Counted from the first letter of the stretch, positions 7,824-17,342 are shown. The stretch is 64,000 bases of DNA from Candidatus Kapaibacterium sp. (GCA_026418625.1 JAOABA010000036.1:1-64000); one strand, 5' to 3'. Notes: generated from the letters alone by a model not told the origin. Numbers and translations are program-made.

Positions 7824-8744
7824 TTAGTCCGGAATATCTGAAAAATCTTCATTATCAATTTTTAATTCTGAGTTTTCGGTCTTTAAATCATCTTCAATGT
7901 TTTCATCAAAGAAATAATTGCTTTCATCTGGTGGAATTTTCAGAAGAGAGTTTTTGATTTTCTCAAGTTGAGCTTTGAAACTTGCATCAATAATTCCGCT
8001 GGAAGTCTCTATGATACAGCTTCCGGGGTCAACCTCATCGTTGGATACAATAAGAGTATTTTCCAATTTAGAATTGTCAGCTACGAGAGAACTCTTAACG
8101 TTTTTCAAAATCTCGAGTGTATATGGATGCAAATGGATTTTGAAAACCATATCATTATGAATAGCTTGAATGGCTTTTTTAGCTTGTTCAATTACTATTT
8201 CTGAATGGGCTGTAACCTCTCGCTGGAGTATATGTTCGGCAACCATAATTGCTAAGGGGACCAAATTTTGCTCAAGCTTTTTCAATTCATTTACAAATTT
8301 TGCCCTGAGATTTGTTAGCAATTTATCTATGTTACGAATCCAATGCTCTCTTTTTTCCAGCTCGATTTCGAATGTTTTTCTTGTCATTTGCCGGGCATCA
8401 TCGAAGCCTTTATCATAAGCGTGTTGAACTTCAACTTGGACTTCGCTGACTGGGACTAAATTTTTATTTAATTTTTCTAATGAAATTTGAATGGGTTTTG
8501 ATTGAAAAGGGATTGCTCTTTCTTCGTAAAAAATGGTTCTTTGAATTTTAGGAATAACGTTAAGTATCTCTGATAGATCAAAAGGTTCAGGTTCATTCGT
8601 TTCATTATTTATATCGAAGTTATAGTTTAGTTCGCTATCGGCGAACTCACTGAAAGGGACCAACCTATCAGTGCTGAAACTTTCCGCAGGAATAATTTCT
8701 GCACGCTTTAATTTATTGGGTAATTTTAATTTGAATTCATACAT
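7824..8744 (-). CDS. fliH: flagellar assembly protein FliH
   Basis: 306 residues. FliH binds FliI and docks it at the export gate. The central section has a long charged helix (about 110-165) leading into VAEHILQREVTAHSEIVIEQAKKAI and then IHLHPYTLEILK, a common FliH/YscL pattern, with IVSNDEVDPGSCIIETSSGIIDAS close to the end. It is longer than many FliH proteins because of an acidic N-terminal extension (about 1-90) and an acidic tail. Position between fliG and fliI supports the call. Confidence 0.88.
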   Translation of the reverse strand: MYEFKLKLPNKLKRAEIIPAESFSTDRLVPFSEFADSELNYNFDINNETNEPEPFDLSEILNVIPKIQRTIFYEERAIPFQSKPIQISLEKLNKNLVPVSEVQVEVQHAYDKGFDDARQMTRKTFEIELEKREHWIRNIDKLLTNLRAKFVNELKKLEQNLVPLAIMVAEHILQREVTAHSEIVIEQAKKAIQAIHNDMVFKIHLHPYTLEILKNVKSSLVADNSKLENTLIVSNDEVDPGSCIIETSSGIIDASFKAQLEKIKNSLLKIPPDESNYFFDENIEDDLKTENSELKIDNEDFSDIPD

Positions 8745-8758
8745 AGTTGATTCTTTTA

Positions 8759-9781
8759 TTAAACGAACACATCTTCTTTGCCTCTACCGCCGATGGCGAT
8801 TTCTTCCTGCTCTTCGAGCTTCTTAATAATGTCAACTATTCTCATTTGAGCTGCTTCGACTTCCTTCAATTTGACTGGACCCATAAATTCAAGTTCTTCC
8901 TTAACAACAGCTGCAGCTCTTTCGGACATACATTTGAAAATTTTAGTCTTGATTTTTTCATCTGAGACTTTAAGAGCAAGTGCAAGGTCCTTTTTGTCAA
9001 CATCTCTAAGAATCCTTTGAATTCCTTTATCATCAATTGTAATAATATCTTCAAATAGGAACATTAAGCGTTTAATTTCAATAGATAGATTGTAATCCTT
9101 ATCTTCGATACTTTCAAGCAAAGCTTTGGCGGTAGCATTTTTGCTTTTATTAAGAATATTAGCAACAAGTTGGGCACCACCTGCAACTGATAAATTTTGT
9201 GATAATGTTGCTTCGGCTATTTGATCAACAACGTGTTCCACCTGCGACAATAATTGCGGCGAAACCTTGCCAAGTTTGGCAATTCTGAATACAACTTCAC
9301 TTCTTAGATTATCCGGAAACTCTGCAATAACGTCAGCAGATTGATCAGGAGGAAGGTGCGAAAGTATCAAAGCTACTGTTTGAGGATGCTCCTTCGAAAG
9401 AAAATTAGCCAATTGTTGAGGGTCTGCCTTCTTCAGTATGTTGAAACCTCTAACAGTAGTGAGAACTCTAATCTTTTCGACTATTTCACGAGCTCTTTCG
9501 ATACCATAGCTTTTCTCGAGCAAAATTTGTGCATAATCAAATCCACCCTCAACGAGATAATTTTGAGCAGTCATTAGTTGATAAAATTCTTCTAATACTG
9601 ACTCAACTATGTTTTGGGGTAGATCTTTAAGGTTAGTAATTTCTACTGCAATCTGCTCGACTTCTTTCATATCAAGTTCTTTGAAAACTTTTGCAGAAAC
9701 ATCAACATCGAGCGACATCAAAAGAATAGCAGCCTTTTGTCTTCCTGTTAATTTCTCAAATGTCAATTGGTCATTTTTCAT
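8759..9781 (-). CDS. fliG: flagellar motor switch protein FliG
   Basis: 340 residues. FliG forms the top of the C-ring and interacts with the stator to make torque. Seen in order: N-terminal LTGRQKAAILLMSLDVDVSAKVFKEL domain that binds FliF; middle-domain motif EHPQTVALILSHLPPDQSADVI (about 133-154); and the C-terminal torque helix with alternating charges (RILRDVDKKDLALALK, then MSERAAAVVKEELEFMGPVKL). Length is standard. It follows fliF by 61 bp. Confidence 0.97.
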   Translation of the reverse strand: MKNDQLTFEKLTGRQKAAILLMSLDVDVSAKVFKELDMKEVEQIAVEITNLKDLPQNIVESVLEEFYQLMTAQNYLVEGGFDYAQILLEKSYGIERAREIVEKIRVLTTVRGFNILKKADPQQLANFLSKEHPQTVALILSHLPPDQSADVIAEFPDNLRSEVVFRIAKLGKVSPQLLSQVEHVVDQIAEATLSQNLSVAGGAQLVANILNKSKNATAKALLESIEDKDYNLSIEIKRLMFLFEDIITIDDKGIQRILRDVDKKDLALALKVSDEKIKTKIFKCMSERAAAVVKEELEFMGPVKLKEVEAAQMRIVDIIKKLEEQEEIAIGGRGKEDVFV

Positions 9782-9842
9782 ATTATTTTAAATTTTTTTT
9801 CTTTATAATTATCGGATAAACAATATATTTACCTTAAACATT

Positions 9843-11606
9843 TCAATTTTTGCTAATTTTTTCTTCGATATCACTATGAATCATACTTCTGAGCAGTTTG
9901 ACGGCTTCCAAAGTATTAGCTTCCATATATTCTTTAATTTTTCTTTTAATTTCGAGCTTCATAATCGCTTCTTCTCCCAAAGAGCTTAATTCTGGTGCCT
10001 CAATACTTTCGCCTCTGTATTCAACCATTGAAGCATTCGGAAATTGTTGGTTAAATCCATCGGTTTTTGCTAAGTGTCTTTCGGGCGATGAACCTTCGAG
10101 CAACAATTGATCCGGCAACTCAGCGGGTAATAGCATCAAATCATCATCATCAAGCATAATATCATCTAAATCAACTTTTTCGCTTCCAGATAAATCATCG
10201 GCAGAAATCATTCCATTTTCCGGAAGTGCATAAGCAATTCTGATTTTTTCTTTTATTTGTTTTGAATGAAGCAAGCGATACATTAGAAATATTGCAATTA
10301 AAATGGCAGCAACAAGCAATAATAGCTTGATGTTTTCATTATTTTCCCACCAGTTTTTTGGCAAAGACTCCTTTAATTCTTCCTCTAAATAAGTATTATC
10401 AAAAGGAACGTTAATAACGCTAATTTGGTCATTTCTTAACTGGTCATAACCGACAGCATTTTTGACAATATCAGTTAATTTCTGCATTTCTTCATCTGTT
10501 CTTGGTATGTATTGAATGACCTTTTGTCCATTTTTATCAACAACTTTAGTAGTGCCGTTTATCAAGGCTGCGACAGAAAGTCTTTTTATATTGCCAACCT
10601 CTTTAATAATTCTTTCAACAGTTTTAGGAATTTCATAATTAGAAATTTGATTTGATTGATTTTTTGACATACTTACAGTAGGATAGCTCAAAGAGTCGAT
10701 TGATTGGCTATTTTCAGAAATAGATTGTTCGCTTCTTGTAACTTGTTTTTCGGGATCAAAATCTGTAACTGTTTTTTCTATTTGCGTAAAATCGAGTTCT
10801 GCATTTACTCTAACTTCAGAATTTCCGCCGCCTAAAACTCCATCGAGCATAGATTGAACTTTACTCGAAAGGTAATTCTCGACATTTTTTTGTTGCTCAT
10901 ATTGTTGCGAAGTAAGTCCGGCTAATGTTCCGTCGTCTGTTGGTTTTTTAGAAAGTATATTACCTTTTTGATCAACAACGACAACATCTTTGGTTGACAT
11001 ACCTTCAACGCTACTTGCAACCAGATTTTGAATACCTGCAATGTCAATTTTATCTGTGCTTCTACCGGATTTAAGATGGAGAGTAACGGAGGCACTTGTT
11101 TTTTTCTGGTCTTTGTCAAATAAGGCACGTTCGGGAATAACAATATGCACTCTCGCTTTTTTTATTTCATCAATTGAGCCAATAGTTCTCGATAGTTCAC
11201 CTTCCAAAGCACGGCGATAATTAAGCTTTTGTACAAATTCAGACATTCCAAGATTTGTCTTGTCGAAGATTTCATAGCCAACTGTTCCGGATTCTGGCAA
11301 ACCCTCACCAGCAAGGGACAATCTTGTTTCATAGACTTTGGTTTTGTCAACTAAAATAGTAGAGCCGTTATCAGCTAATTGGTATTCAATTTTGCTTTCT
11401 TTCAATTTTTGGACAATTTTTGATGCGTCACCACTTTCGAGCGAAGAAAAGAGAACTGAGTATTCATTATTAGGTTTTGACATACTAAAAATTAAGAAGA
11501 TAAATATAATAACAGCGGCGACAGCACCGAACATAATTATCTTCTGAGTTAAACTGAGTTTTCCTAAAAATCCTTTAAACTGATCTAAAATCTGTAATTT
11601 TGCCAT
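9843..11606 (-). CDS. fliF: flagellar MS-ring protein FliF
   Basis: 587 residues. FliF builds the inner-membrane MS ring that nucleates the basal body. Two membrane segments are visible (about 22-44 and 425-446) flanking the periplasmic ring-building region, which includes YEIFDKTNLGMSEFVQKLNYRRALEGELSRTI and the KARVHIVIPERALF segment. The acidic C-terminal tail (about 470-587) includes the FliG-binding end. Length and topology are typical. It lies 14 bp after fliE. Confidence 0.96.
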   Translation of the reverse strand: MAKLQILDQFKGFLGKLSLTQKIIMFGAVAAVIIFIFLIFSMSKPNNEYSVLFSSLESGDASKIVQKLKESKIEYQLADNGSTILVDKTKVYETRLSLAGEGLPESGTVGYEIFDKTNLGMSEFVQKLNYRRALEGELSRTIGSIDEIKKARVHIVIPERALFDKDQKKTSASVTLHLKSGRSTDKIDIAGIQNLVASSVEGMSTKDVVVVDQKGNILSKKPTDDGTLAGLTSQQYEQQKNVENYLSSKVQSMLDGVLGGGNSEVRVNAELDFTQIEKTVTDFDPEKQVTRSEQSISENSQSIDSLSYPTVSMSKNQSNQISNYEIPKTVERIIKEVGNIKRLSVAALINGTTKVVDKNGQKVIQYIPRTDEEMQKLTDIVKNAVGYDQLRNDQISVINVPFDNTYLEEELKESLPKNWWENNENIKLLLLVAAILIAIFLMYRLLHSKQIKEKIRIAYALPENGMISADDLSGSEKVDLDDIMLDDDDLMLLPAELPDQLLLEGSSPERHLAKTDGFNQQFPNASMVEYRGESIEAPELSSLGEEAIMKLEIKRKIKEYMEANTLEAVKLLRSMIHSDIEEKISKN

Positions 11607-11620
11607 TTCTTTTCCTATTA

Positions 11621-11929
11621 TTAAACCTGCATTCTTAATACTTCTTTATACAAATCGAGAAACTTATTTCTTATTTCCATTAATAGTTGAAAACTGGTTT
11701 TGGCTTTTTCAGCCGAAATCATCACATCGTGAATGTCAACAGGTTCACCTTTGATAAATTTTTCGGTCATCGAAGCTGATTCTTTTTGCAAGGAGTCAAC
11801 ATCGTTGATGAAACCATTCAATGTGTCGGAAAACTTGGAATTTTGAGGGGTTATTTGATTTTCAAAACCAATTTTTTGCTGAACCTCAGGCAAAAATAGT
11901 TTTCTTGGAAGATTCTCTTCTATAATCAT
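11621..11929 (-). CDS. fliE: flagellar hook-basal body protein FliE
   Basis: 102 residues. FliE is the small rod-base protein that links the MS ring to the proximal rod and is an early export substrate. The C-terminal half has the family pattern: VDIHDVMISAEKAKTSFQLLMEIRNKFLDLYKEVLRMQV. The N-terminal 40 residues are variable. Its place next to fliF and near flgB/flgC is canonical. Confidence 0.92.
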   Translation of the reverse strand: MIIEENLPRKLFLPEVQQKIGFENQITPQNSKFSDTLNGFINDVDSLQKESASMTEKFIKGEPVDIHDVMISAEKAKTSFQLLMEIRNKFLDLYKEVLRMQV

Positions 11930-11976
11930 AAGAAATCCTTTCTATTATGCTCATTCCTTGAGAAAAAAAGCCTAAA

Positions 11977-12279
11977 TCAGGCTTTGCCATCAAATATAGA
12001 ACCTTTTCGGTAACTATAATTTTGCACTTTTCCGTTTCGGTTAAACAAAACGTGATTTTCTATTTGGCGGGAATTTTCTGGGAACATTCTGATAAAAAAG
12101 TTCCTTTCCCGCTTTGTAATAATTTTATTTGTATTATTTAAATCGAACTCACTTGGGCTTATTGACTTATCCGAGATAGTATGTTCTGAATAAGATACTA
12201 CTTTTGAGGTTTTATTCAAACCTCTTGAAGAACCTATTTCAGTATTATTATAAGCCTTTATTTGTTCAGTAATTTTCAT
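11977..12279 (-). CDS. unknown small protein between flgC and fliE
   Basis: 100 residues from the ATG at 12279 (an in-frame TTG two codons upstream is possible). No signal peptide, membrane segment or family I recognise. The N-terminal half is polar and Ser-rich; the C-terminal half is basic and looks ordered (TKRERNFFIRMFPENSRQI, then VLFNRNGKVQNYSYRKGSIFD). It is tightly packed in the operon, 25 bp after flgC and 47 bp before fliE, with codon use like its neighbours, so it is very likely real and flagellum-related. A rod-export or assembly role is guesswork. Confidence 0.72.
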   Translation of the reverse strand: MKITEQIKAYNNTEIGSSRGLNKTSKVVSYSEHTISDKSISPSEFDLNNTNKIITKRERNFFIRMFPENSRQIENHVLFNRNGKVQNYSYRKGSIFDGKA

Positions 12280-12304
12280 AGACAAGTAAATTAATTATTT
12301 TTTT

Positions 12305-12790
12305 CTATATTTCCAAAGAATCACGTGCTATATTTTTAGCTGCTTCAACAACATTTGTGTTAGCTTCGAAAGCTCTTTGAGCACTTATCATCTCAACCAT
12401 TTCAGTTACAATATTGATATTTGGCATTTTTACGTATCCGTTTTCGTCAGCATCAGGGTGTGAAGGGTCGTAAACCAATCTTGGAGGTGTATTGTCTTTT
12501 GCCGTATTTGCATTTAGCACTTTGTTAGTTCCAGATAAAGGTCCCCTACTAATGTTCGAAGAATGAAGAGGATCAGTTCCGATTAATTTAATCTGAGTCT
12601 TCAATTCATTCTCGAAAGGAGAATTAGCGACAGCACGAACAATAACCACCTCACGTTTGTAAGGTTCACCGTCAGGTCCTTTAGTGGTGTTTGCATTAGC
12701 AATATTATTAGCAACAGAGCTCAAACGCATTCTTTGAACCTGCATACCCTGACTACTTATTTCAAAACTTGCAAAAATATTTTCACTCAT
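12305..12790 (-). CDS. flgC: flagellar basal-body rod protein FlgC
   Basis: 161 residues from the ATG at 12790; the frame extends 16 residues further upstream but that part is hydrophobic, atypical and unlikely. FlgC is a proximal rod subunit. Seen: N-terminal MSENIFASFEISSQGM and LSSVANNIANANTTKGPDG, and C-terminal NINIVTEMVEMISAQRAFEANTNVVEAAK. The motif PDADENGYVKMPNINIV before it is diagnostic of FlgC. Length is slightly above typical. Confidence 0.95.
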   Translation of the reverse strand: MSENIFASFEISSQGMQVQRMRLSSVANNIANANTTKGPDGEPYKREVVIVRAVANSPFENELKTQIKLIGTDPLHSSNISRGPLSGTNKVLNANTAKDNTPPRLVYDPSHPDADENGYVKMPNINIVTEMVEMISAQRAFEANTNVVEAAKNIARDSLEI

Positions 12791-12880
12791 AATATTTTTT
12801 TTCAGTTGAAACTTAAATAAAATTTTTATAAAAAACAATACGTAGAAATACGTAATTTTATATATACCAAAAAGTTAATA

Positions 12881-13291
12881 TCACTCGCGCATTCCGTTAA
12901 TTGCGCTATTAAGTCCAGTGAAAAATCGCTTTACCATTCTCGAAGCGAACCTAAATCTTATCTGATTTTTAGCTAATTCAGCCATCTCTTTATCTAAATT
13001 AACATGGGACTCACCTGAAAAATAAATCTCTGGTTTCGGTAATTCAGCTTGAGTATTTTCAGGCTCAATCGAATTTGGATCAGGCTTTCCTATTGGAATA
13101 TGCATTTCATTTGTATTAGCACCCTTGACAGCGACTTCATTTTCGTTGAAAAATTCCTCGAATTTAACCCGCTCGGGTCTATAGTGAGGTGAAGTAGCAT
13201 TAGCAATGTTTTTTGCTATAGTCTTTTCCCTCAAGGCATAGGTATCCAGTCCGCGATTTAAGAGCGGCAGCCTGTTCTTGAAAAGAAACAT
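12881..13291 (-). CDS. flgB: flagellar basal-body rod protein FlgB
   Basis: 136 residues from ATG at 13291. A TTG four codons upstream (13303) has AGGGA just before it and may be the true start. FlgB is the most membrane-proximal rod subunit. Seen: LNRGLDTYALREKTIAKNIAN followed by ATSPHYRPERVKFEEFF, then C-terminal VNLDKEMAELAKNQIRFRFASRMV. It is the first gene of the flagellar operon and sits 30-50 nt after a sigma-54-like element. Confidence 0.94.
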   Translation of the reverse strand: MFLFKNRLPLLNRGLDTYALREKTIAKNIANATSPHYRPERVKFEEFFNENEVAVKGANTNEMHIPIGKPDPNSIEPENTQAELPKPEIYFSGESHVNLDKEMAELAKNQIRFRFASRMVKRFFTGLNSAINGMRE

Positions 13292-13342
13292 TTTGTAAAT
13301 CAATTTTCCCTACTATCCTTAATTATTTGACACTATCGCATC

Positions 13343-13359
13343 TACAATTAAAGTGCCAA
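13343..13359 (-). promoter_or_regulatory. candidate sigma-54 promoter for the flagellar operon
   Basis: Read on the minus strand: TTGGCACTTTAATTGTA. This matches the -24/-12 pattern TTGGCAC-N5-TTGCA with exact spacing between GG and the -12 pair; the only deviation in the core is GT instead of GC at -12. A start site would lie near 13333, about 30-40 nt before flgB. Sigma-54 control of rod/hook genes is common in other flagellated phyla; here it is inference. Confidence 0.42.
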
Positions 13360-13672
13360 TTTTAAAATCTGATGTCTTCAAATTTTTTAAAACACTCTAA
13401 TTTACTTATTTATCAAATTATTAGTGCAATCAGGGAATAATTTTTGTAAACTTTTAAATTGGAATTGTTAATTAGTATGGTTCTAATGTTTAGTGGTGAA
13501 TAATATACTTTGAGTTATTTTAGCCAAAAAAATTTTTGCTAATGCAATTAAAGGCACAAAAAAGAAAGGTTTTTAATAGATTTCAAAAAAAGTTTGTTAA
13601 CAACACTATGATTACATAGCAGATTGGTAAACTAATAATGTTAAGAAAAATAATTAAATTGGATTGTTTTAC

Positions 13673-13702
13673 TTGTATAGTTTCAAAATGATTTTAATTT
13701 TG
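13673..13702 (+). promoter_or_regulatory. Bacteroidota-type promoter of nifJ
   Basis: TTG (13673-13675), 19-nt spacer, TAATTTTG (13695-13702): a full match to the -33 TTG and -7 TAnnTTTG consensus of the Bacteroidota primary sigma factor. A start near 13709 leaves a ~43-nt leader before the ATG at 13752. Confidence 0.6.
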
Positions 13703-13751
13703 AAGTTTATGCAAAAACTGAAATTTGAAAATTCATTATTTTGGAGATAAT

Positions 13752-16700
13752 ATGACAAATAAAAGATTCCAGACGATTGACGGTAATGAGGCTGCAGCTT
13801 ATATTGCCTATAGAGTCAACGAAGTTATAGCAATATATCCGATAACACCATCTTCGAATATGGGCGAGTGGTGCGATGAATGGGCTGCTAAAGGTTACAA
13901 AAACATTTGGGGAGTAGTTCCTACTGTTGTTGAAATGCAAAGTGAGGGTGGTGCTGCAGGAGCAGTTCACGGTTCGCTTCAAGCAGGGGCTCTAACTACT
14001 ACTTTTACAGCAGCACAAGGATTACTATTAAAAATTCCGAATATGTTCAAAATTGCTGGTGAGCTGACTCCAACAGTATTCAACATTAGTGCGAGAGCTT
14101 TAGCTACACACGCTTTATCAATTTTTGGTGATCACAGTGACGTAATGTCAGCAAGAAGCACTGGCTTTGCTTTCTTAGCTTCAGATTCCGTTCAATGCGT
14201 TATGGATTTCGGTTTGATAGCACAAGCATCTACATTAGAGAGCAGAATACCTTTCCTTCATTTTTTTGATGGATTCCGAACTTCTCACGAAGAAATGAAG
14301 ATCGAAATTATTCCTGATGATATTATTCGTGAGATGATTAATGATGAATTAATAAGAAAACACAGAGAGAGATCTTTATCACCTGATCATCCTGTATTAA
14401 GAGGAACTGCACAAAACCCAGACGTATTCTTCCAAAACAGGGAAACGATTAATAGGTTTTACACAGCTTGTCCAGATATTGTCCAGAAAACAATGGACAA
14501 ATTTGCCGAATTAACTGGCAGACAATATCATTTGTTTGATTATTTTGGCGCACCGGATGCTGAAAGGGTTATAGTTCTTATGGCTTCAGCCTGCGAACCG
14601 ACACACGAAACTGTTGAATATCTAATGAAACAGGGTGAAAAGGTTGGTGTTATCAAAGTTAGGCTATATAGACCTTTCGATGTAAAGAGATTTATGGAAG
14701 CAATCCCGGCAACTGTTAAGAAAATTGCAGTTCTTGACAGAACAAAGGAACCCGGAGCAATTGGTGAGCCTTTATATCAGGATTGCATTAATGCTTTGGT
14801 GGAAGGTTTGAATAATGGTTGGGGAAATATTAAGACGATGCCTGTTGTTGTTGGTGGAAGATATGGTTTGTCCTCAAAGGAATTCACACCTGCTATGATA
14901 AAAGGTGTTTATGACCATTTATTGCAGGATAGACCAAAGAATCACTTTACAGTTGGTATAAATGATGATGTAACATTTACAAGCATACCCTATGATCCAG
15001 AGTTTTCTATTGAATCCGATAAAGTTATTAGAGCACTATTTTATGGTCTTGGATCAGATGGGACTGTTTCAGCAAATAAAAATTCAATCAAAATTATTGG
15101 TGAGAATACTGATTTCTATTCACAAGGTTACTATGTTTATGACTCAAAGAAAGCCGGAACTGTAACGGTTTCACACTTAAGATTTGGACCAGAAAAAATA
15201 CGCTCAACATATTTAATAACAAAAGCTAATTTCATAGCTTGTCATCAGACTGTGTTCCTTGAAAAGTTTGATATGCTGAAAAATCTTGCAGAAGGCGGAA
15301 CATTTTTAGTCAATGCACCATTTAGCAAGGATGAGTTATGGGATAGATTACCATTGACAGTTCAAAAGCACTTAATAGAGAAAAAAGCAAGGTTATTTAC
15401 AATTGATGCCCAAAAAGTTGCTGAAAGCAGTGGTATGGGAAGAAGAATTAACACAGTTATGCAGGTTTGTTTCTTTGCTATATCTGGCGTTCTGCCAAAA
15501 GAACAGGCAATTGAGTATATTAAAGAATCAATTAAAGTAACCTATGCAAAGAAAGGTGATGAAATTGTCAGGATGAACCTTCAGGCTGTGGATAATACTT
15601 TAGATAATTTATTTGAAGTGCCAATACCTAACCAAATTACAGCAAAATATGATATCAGACAACCAGTTCCCGAAAATGCTCCAAAATTTGTTAAGGAAGT
15701 TGTAGGAAAAATAATACTTGGTCAAGGAGACTCAATACCAGTGAGTGCATTTCCTGTTGATGGAACCTTCCCAACAGCAACTACGCAATACGAAAAGAGA
15801 AATATTGCTTTATCAATACCTGTTTGGGATGAAACTATATGTATTCAATGCGGTAAATGTGCAATGGTATGCCCCCACGCAACCATTCGACAAAATGTTT
15901 ATGATCCGAAATATTTAGAAAATGCACCTCCAACATTTAAATACACTGATGCGAGAGATAAAGAATATAAAGATTTAGGATGGAAATATACATTGCAAGT
16001 TGCACCCGAAGATTGCACTGGTTGTGGGGTTTGCGTTGAAGTCTGTCCAGTAAAGAATAAGACAAACGTGAAGTTGAAAGCAATCAATATGATGCCTCAA
16101 TTACCTTTGAGAGAAACTGAAGCAAAGAACTGGGAATTCTTCCTTTCGATACCACCAGTCAATCGAAATCTGATAAAAGTTAGCAATATCAGGCAGCAAC
16201 AATTTCAGGTGCCACTCTTTGAATTTTCAGGCGCCTGTGCTGGTTGTGGCGAGACACCATATATTAAATTAGCCTCTCAATTATTTGGCGATAGAATGAT
16301 AATAGCGAATGCAACTGGTTGTTCTTCAATATATGGTGGAAATCTGCCAACTACACCTTATGCAAAGAATTCTGAAGGAAGAGGACCTGCTTGGTCTAAT
16401 TCACTTTTCGAAGACAATGCTGAATTTGGATTTGGTTACAGGTTAGCAATTGATAAACAAGCAGATATTGCAAAATCCCTTTTAATCAAAATGGCTCCGG
16501 AAATCGGTGAAAACTTGGTAAATGAACTATTGAACGCAGACCAAAGAACCGAACCGGGAATTTTCGAACAAAGAGAACGAGTTGAGCTTCTGAAGAAAAA
16601 ATTGAGTAATATGAACACCGAAGATGCAAAAAAGCTGATGAGTGTTGCTGATTATCTTGTTCGAAAGAGTGTTTGGATTATTGGTGGAGATGGATGGGCT

Positions 16701-17342
16701 TATGACATTGGTTATGGTGGTTTAGATCACGTAATAGCAACAAATAAAGATGTTAATCTATTGGTTCTTGATACCGAAGTATATTCAAACACAGGTGGTC
16801 AATCATCAAAAGCGACACCAATTGGAGGAGTAGCTAAATTTGCAGCAGATGGTAAACCAACACTGAAGAAAGATCTTGGTTTGATGGCTATGGCTTATGG
16901 GACTGTCTATGTTGCATCTGTAGCTTTCGGAGCTCGTGATGAACATACTTTAAAAGCTTTCCTTGAAGCAGAGGCATATAACGGTCCTTCAATTATTATT
17001 GCATATAGCCATTGCATAGCTCATGGAATTAATATGGAAGAACCTCTTAAGCAGCATAGATTAGCAGTTGATTCTGGTCAGTGGTTGCTATACAGATATA
17101 ATCCTGATTTGCTTAAACAAGGACAAAACCCATTGATTCTTGACTCAAAAGAACCTAAGATACCGGTTTCTGAGTATATGAATTCCGAGACAAGATTTAA
17201 AATTCTCAATAAGACAAATCCTGAAGCAGCAAGACAATATTATAAGATAGCTCAGGAAAATGCTTTGAGAAGGTTTAAGTATTATCAATATTTAGCAGAA
17301 CGAAAATTCAACGGCTCGGCACATAATGAAAATATAATATAG
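13752..17342 (+). CDS. nifJ: pyruvate:ferredoxin (flavodoxin) oxidoreductase
   Basis: 1196 residues, single-chain PFOR, cytoplasmic. It oxidises pyruvate with CoA to acetyl-CoA and CO2, reducing ferredoxin or flavodoxin. Seen: N-terminal pyrimidine-binding region with IYPITPSS; ferredoxin domain with two 4Fe-4S motifs (Cys697/700/703/707 and Cys755/758/761/765); a third-cluster CxxC at Cys829/832 (ACAGCGE); and the TPP motif GDGWAYDIGYGG (about 979-990) with TEVYSNTGGQSSK. Length matches the family. The ATG at 13752 was chosen because GGAG precedes it; an upstream TTG (13725) lacks support. Followed after 52 bp by the FMN enzyme, a pairing seen in other genomes. Confidence 0.96.
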   Translation: MTNKRFQTIDGNEAAAYIAYRVNEVIAIYPITPSSNMGEWCDEWAAKGYKNIWGVVPTVVEMQSEGGAAGAVHGSLQAGALTTTFTAAQGLLLKIPNMFKIAGELTPTVFNISARALATHALSIFGDHSDVMSARSTGFAFLASDSVQCVMDFGLIAQASTLESRIPFLHFFDGFRTSHEEMKIEIIPDDIIREMINDELIRKHRERSLSPDHPVLRGTAQNPDVFFQNRETINRFYTACPDIVQKTMDKFAELTGRQYHLFDYFGAPDAERVIVLMASACEPTHETVEYLMKQGEKVGVIKVRLYRPFDVKRFMEAIPATVKKIAVLDRTKEPGAIGEPLYQDCINALVEGLNNGWGNIKTMPVVVGGRYGLSSKEFTPAMIKGVYDHLLQDRPKNHFTVGINDDVTFTSIPYDPEFSIESDKVIRALFYGLGSDGTVSANKNSIKIIGENTDFYSQGYYVYDSKKAGTVTVSHLRFGPEKIRSTYLITKANFIACHQTVFLEKFDMLKNLAEGGTFLVNAPFSKDELWDRLPLTVQKHLIEKKARLFTIDAQKVAESSGMGRRINTVMQVCFFAISGVLPKEQAIEYIKESIKVTYAKKGDEIVRMNLQAVDNTLDNLFEVPIPNQITAKYDIRQPVPENAPKFVKEVVGKIILGQGDSIPVSAFPVDGTFPTATTQYEKRNIALSIPVWDETICIQCGKCAMVCPHATIRQNVYDPKYLENAPPTFKYTDARDKEYKDLGWKYTLQVAPEDCTGCGVCVEVCPVKNKTNVKLKAINMMPQLPLRETEAKNWEFFLSIPPVNRNLIKVSNIRQQQFQVPLFEFSGACAGCGETPYIKLASQLFGDRMIIANATGCSSIYGGNLPTTPYAKNSEGRGPAWSNSLFEDNAEFGFGYRLAIDKQADIAKSLLIKMAPEIGENLVNELLNADQRTEPGIFEQRERVELLKKKLSNMNTEDAKKLMSVADYLVRKSVWIIGGDGWAYDIGYGGLDHVIATNKDVNLLVLDTEVYSNTGGQSSKATPIGGVAKFAADGKPTLKKDLGLMAMAYGTVYVASVAFGARDEHTLKAFLEAEAYNGPSIIIAYSHCIAHGINMEEPLKQHRLAVDSGQWLLYRYNPDLLKQGQNPLILDSKEPKIPVSEYMNSETRFKILNKTNPEAARQYYKIAQENALRRFKYYQYLAERKFNGSAHNENII

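Larger units (their letters stand above)
13304..13751. other. divergent intergenic region flgB / nifJ
   Basis: About 450 AT-rich bases with no gene. It carries the sigma-54-like element facing flgB (13343-13359) and a Bacteroidota-type promoter facing nifJ (13673-13702). On the flgB side I find no CAAAnnTA, the minus-strand form of TAnnTTTG. The middle (13380-13660) shows nothing further I can name. Confidence 0.7.

Noticed and set aside
12791-12838. 16-residue N-terminal extension of FlgC
   Set aside because: Hydrophobic and lysine-rich, not present in FlgC proteins; MSENIF at 12790 fits the family start.
13725-13751. TTG start for nifJ nine codons upstream
   Set aside because: The ATG at 13752 has GGAG and matches the usual PFOR N-terminus.
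13707-13982. 91-residue minus-strand frame at the start of nifJ
   Set aside because: Entirely within the nifJ promoter and coding region on the opposite strand; cysteine- and serine-rich shadow translation.
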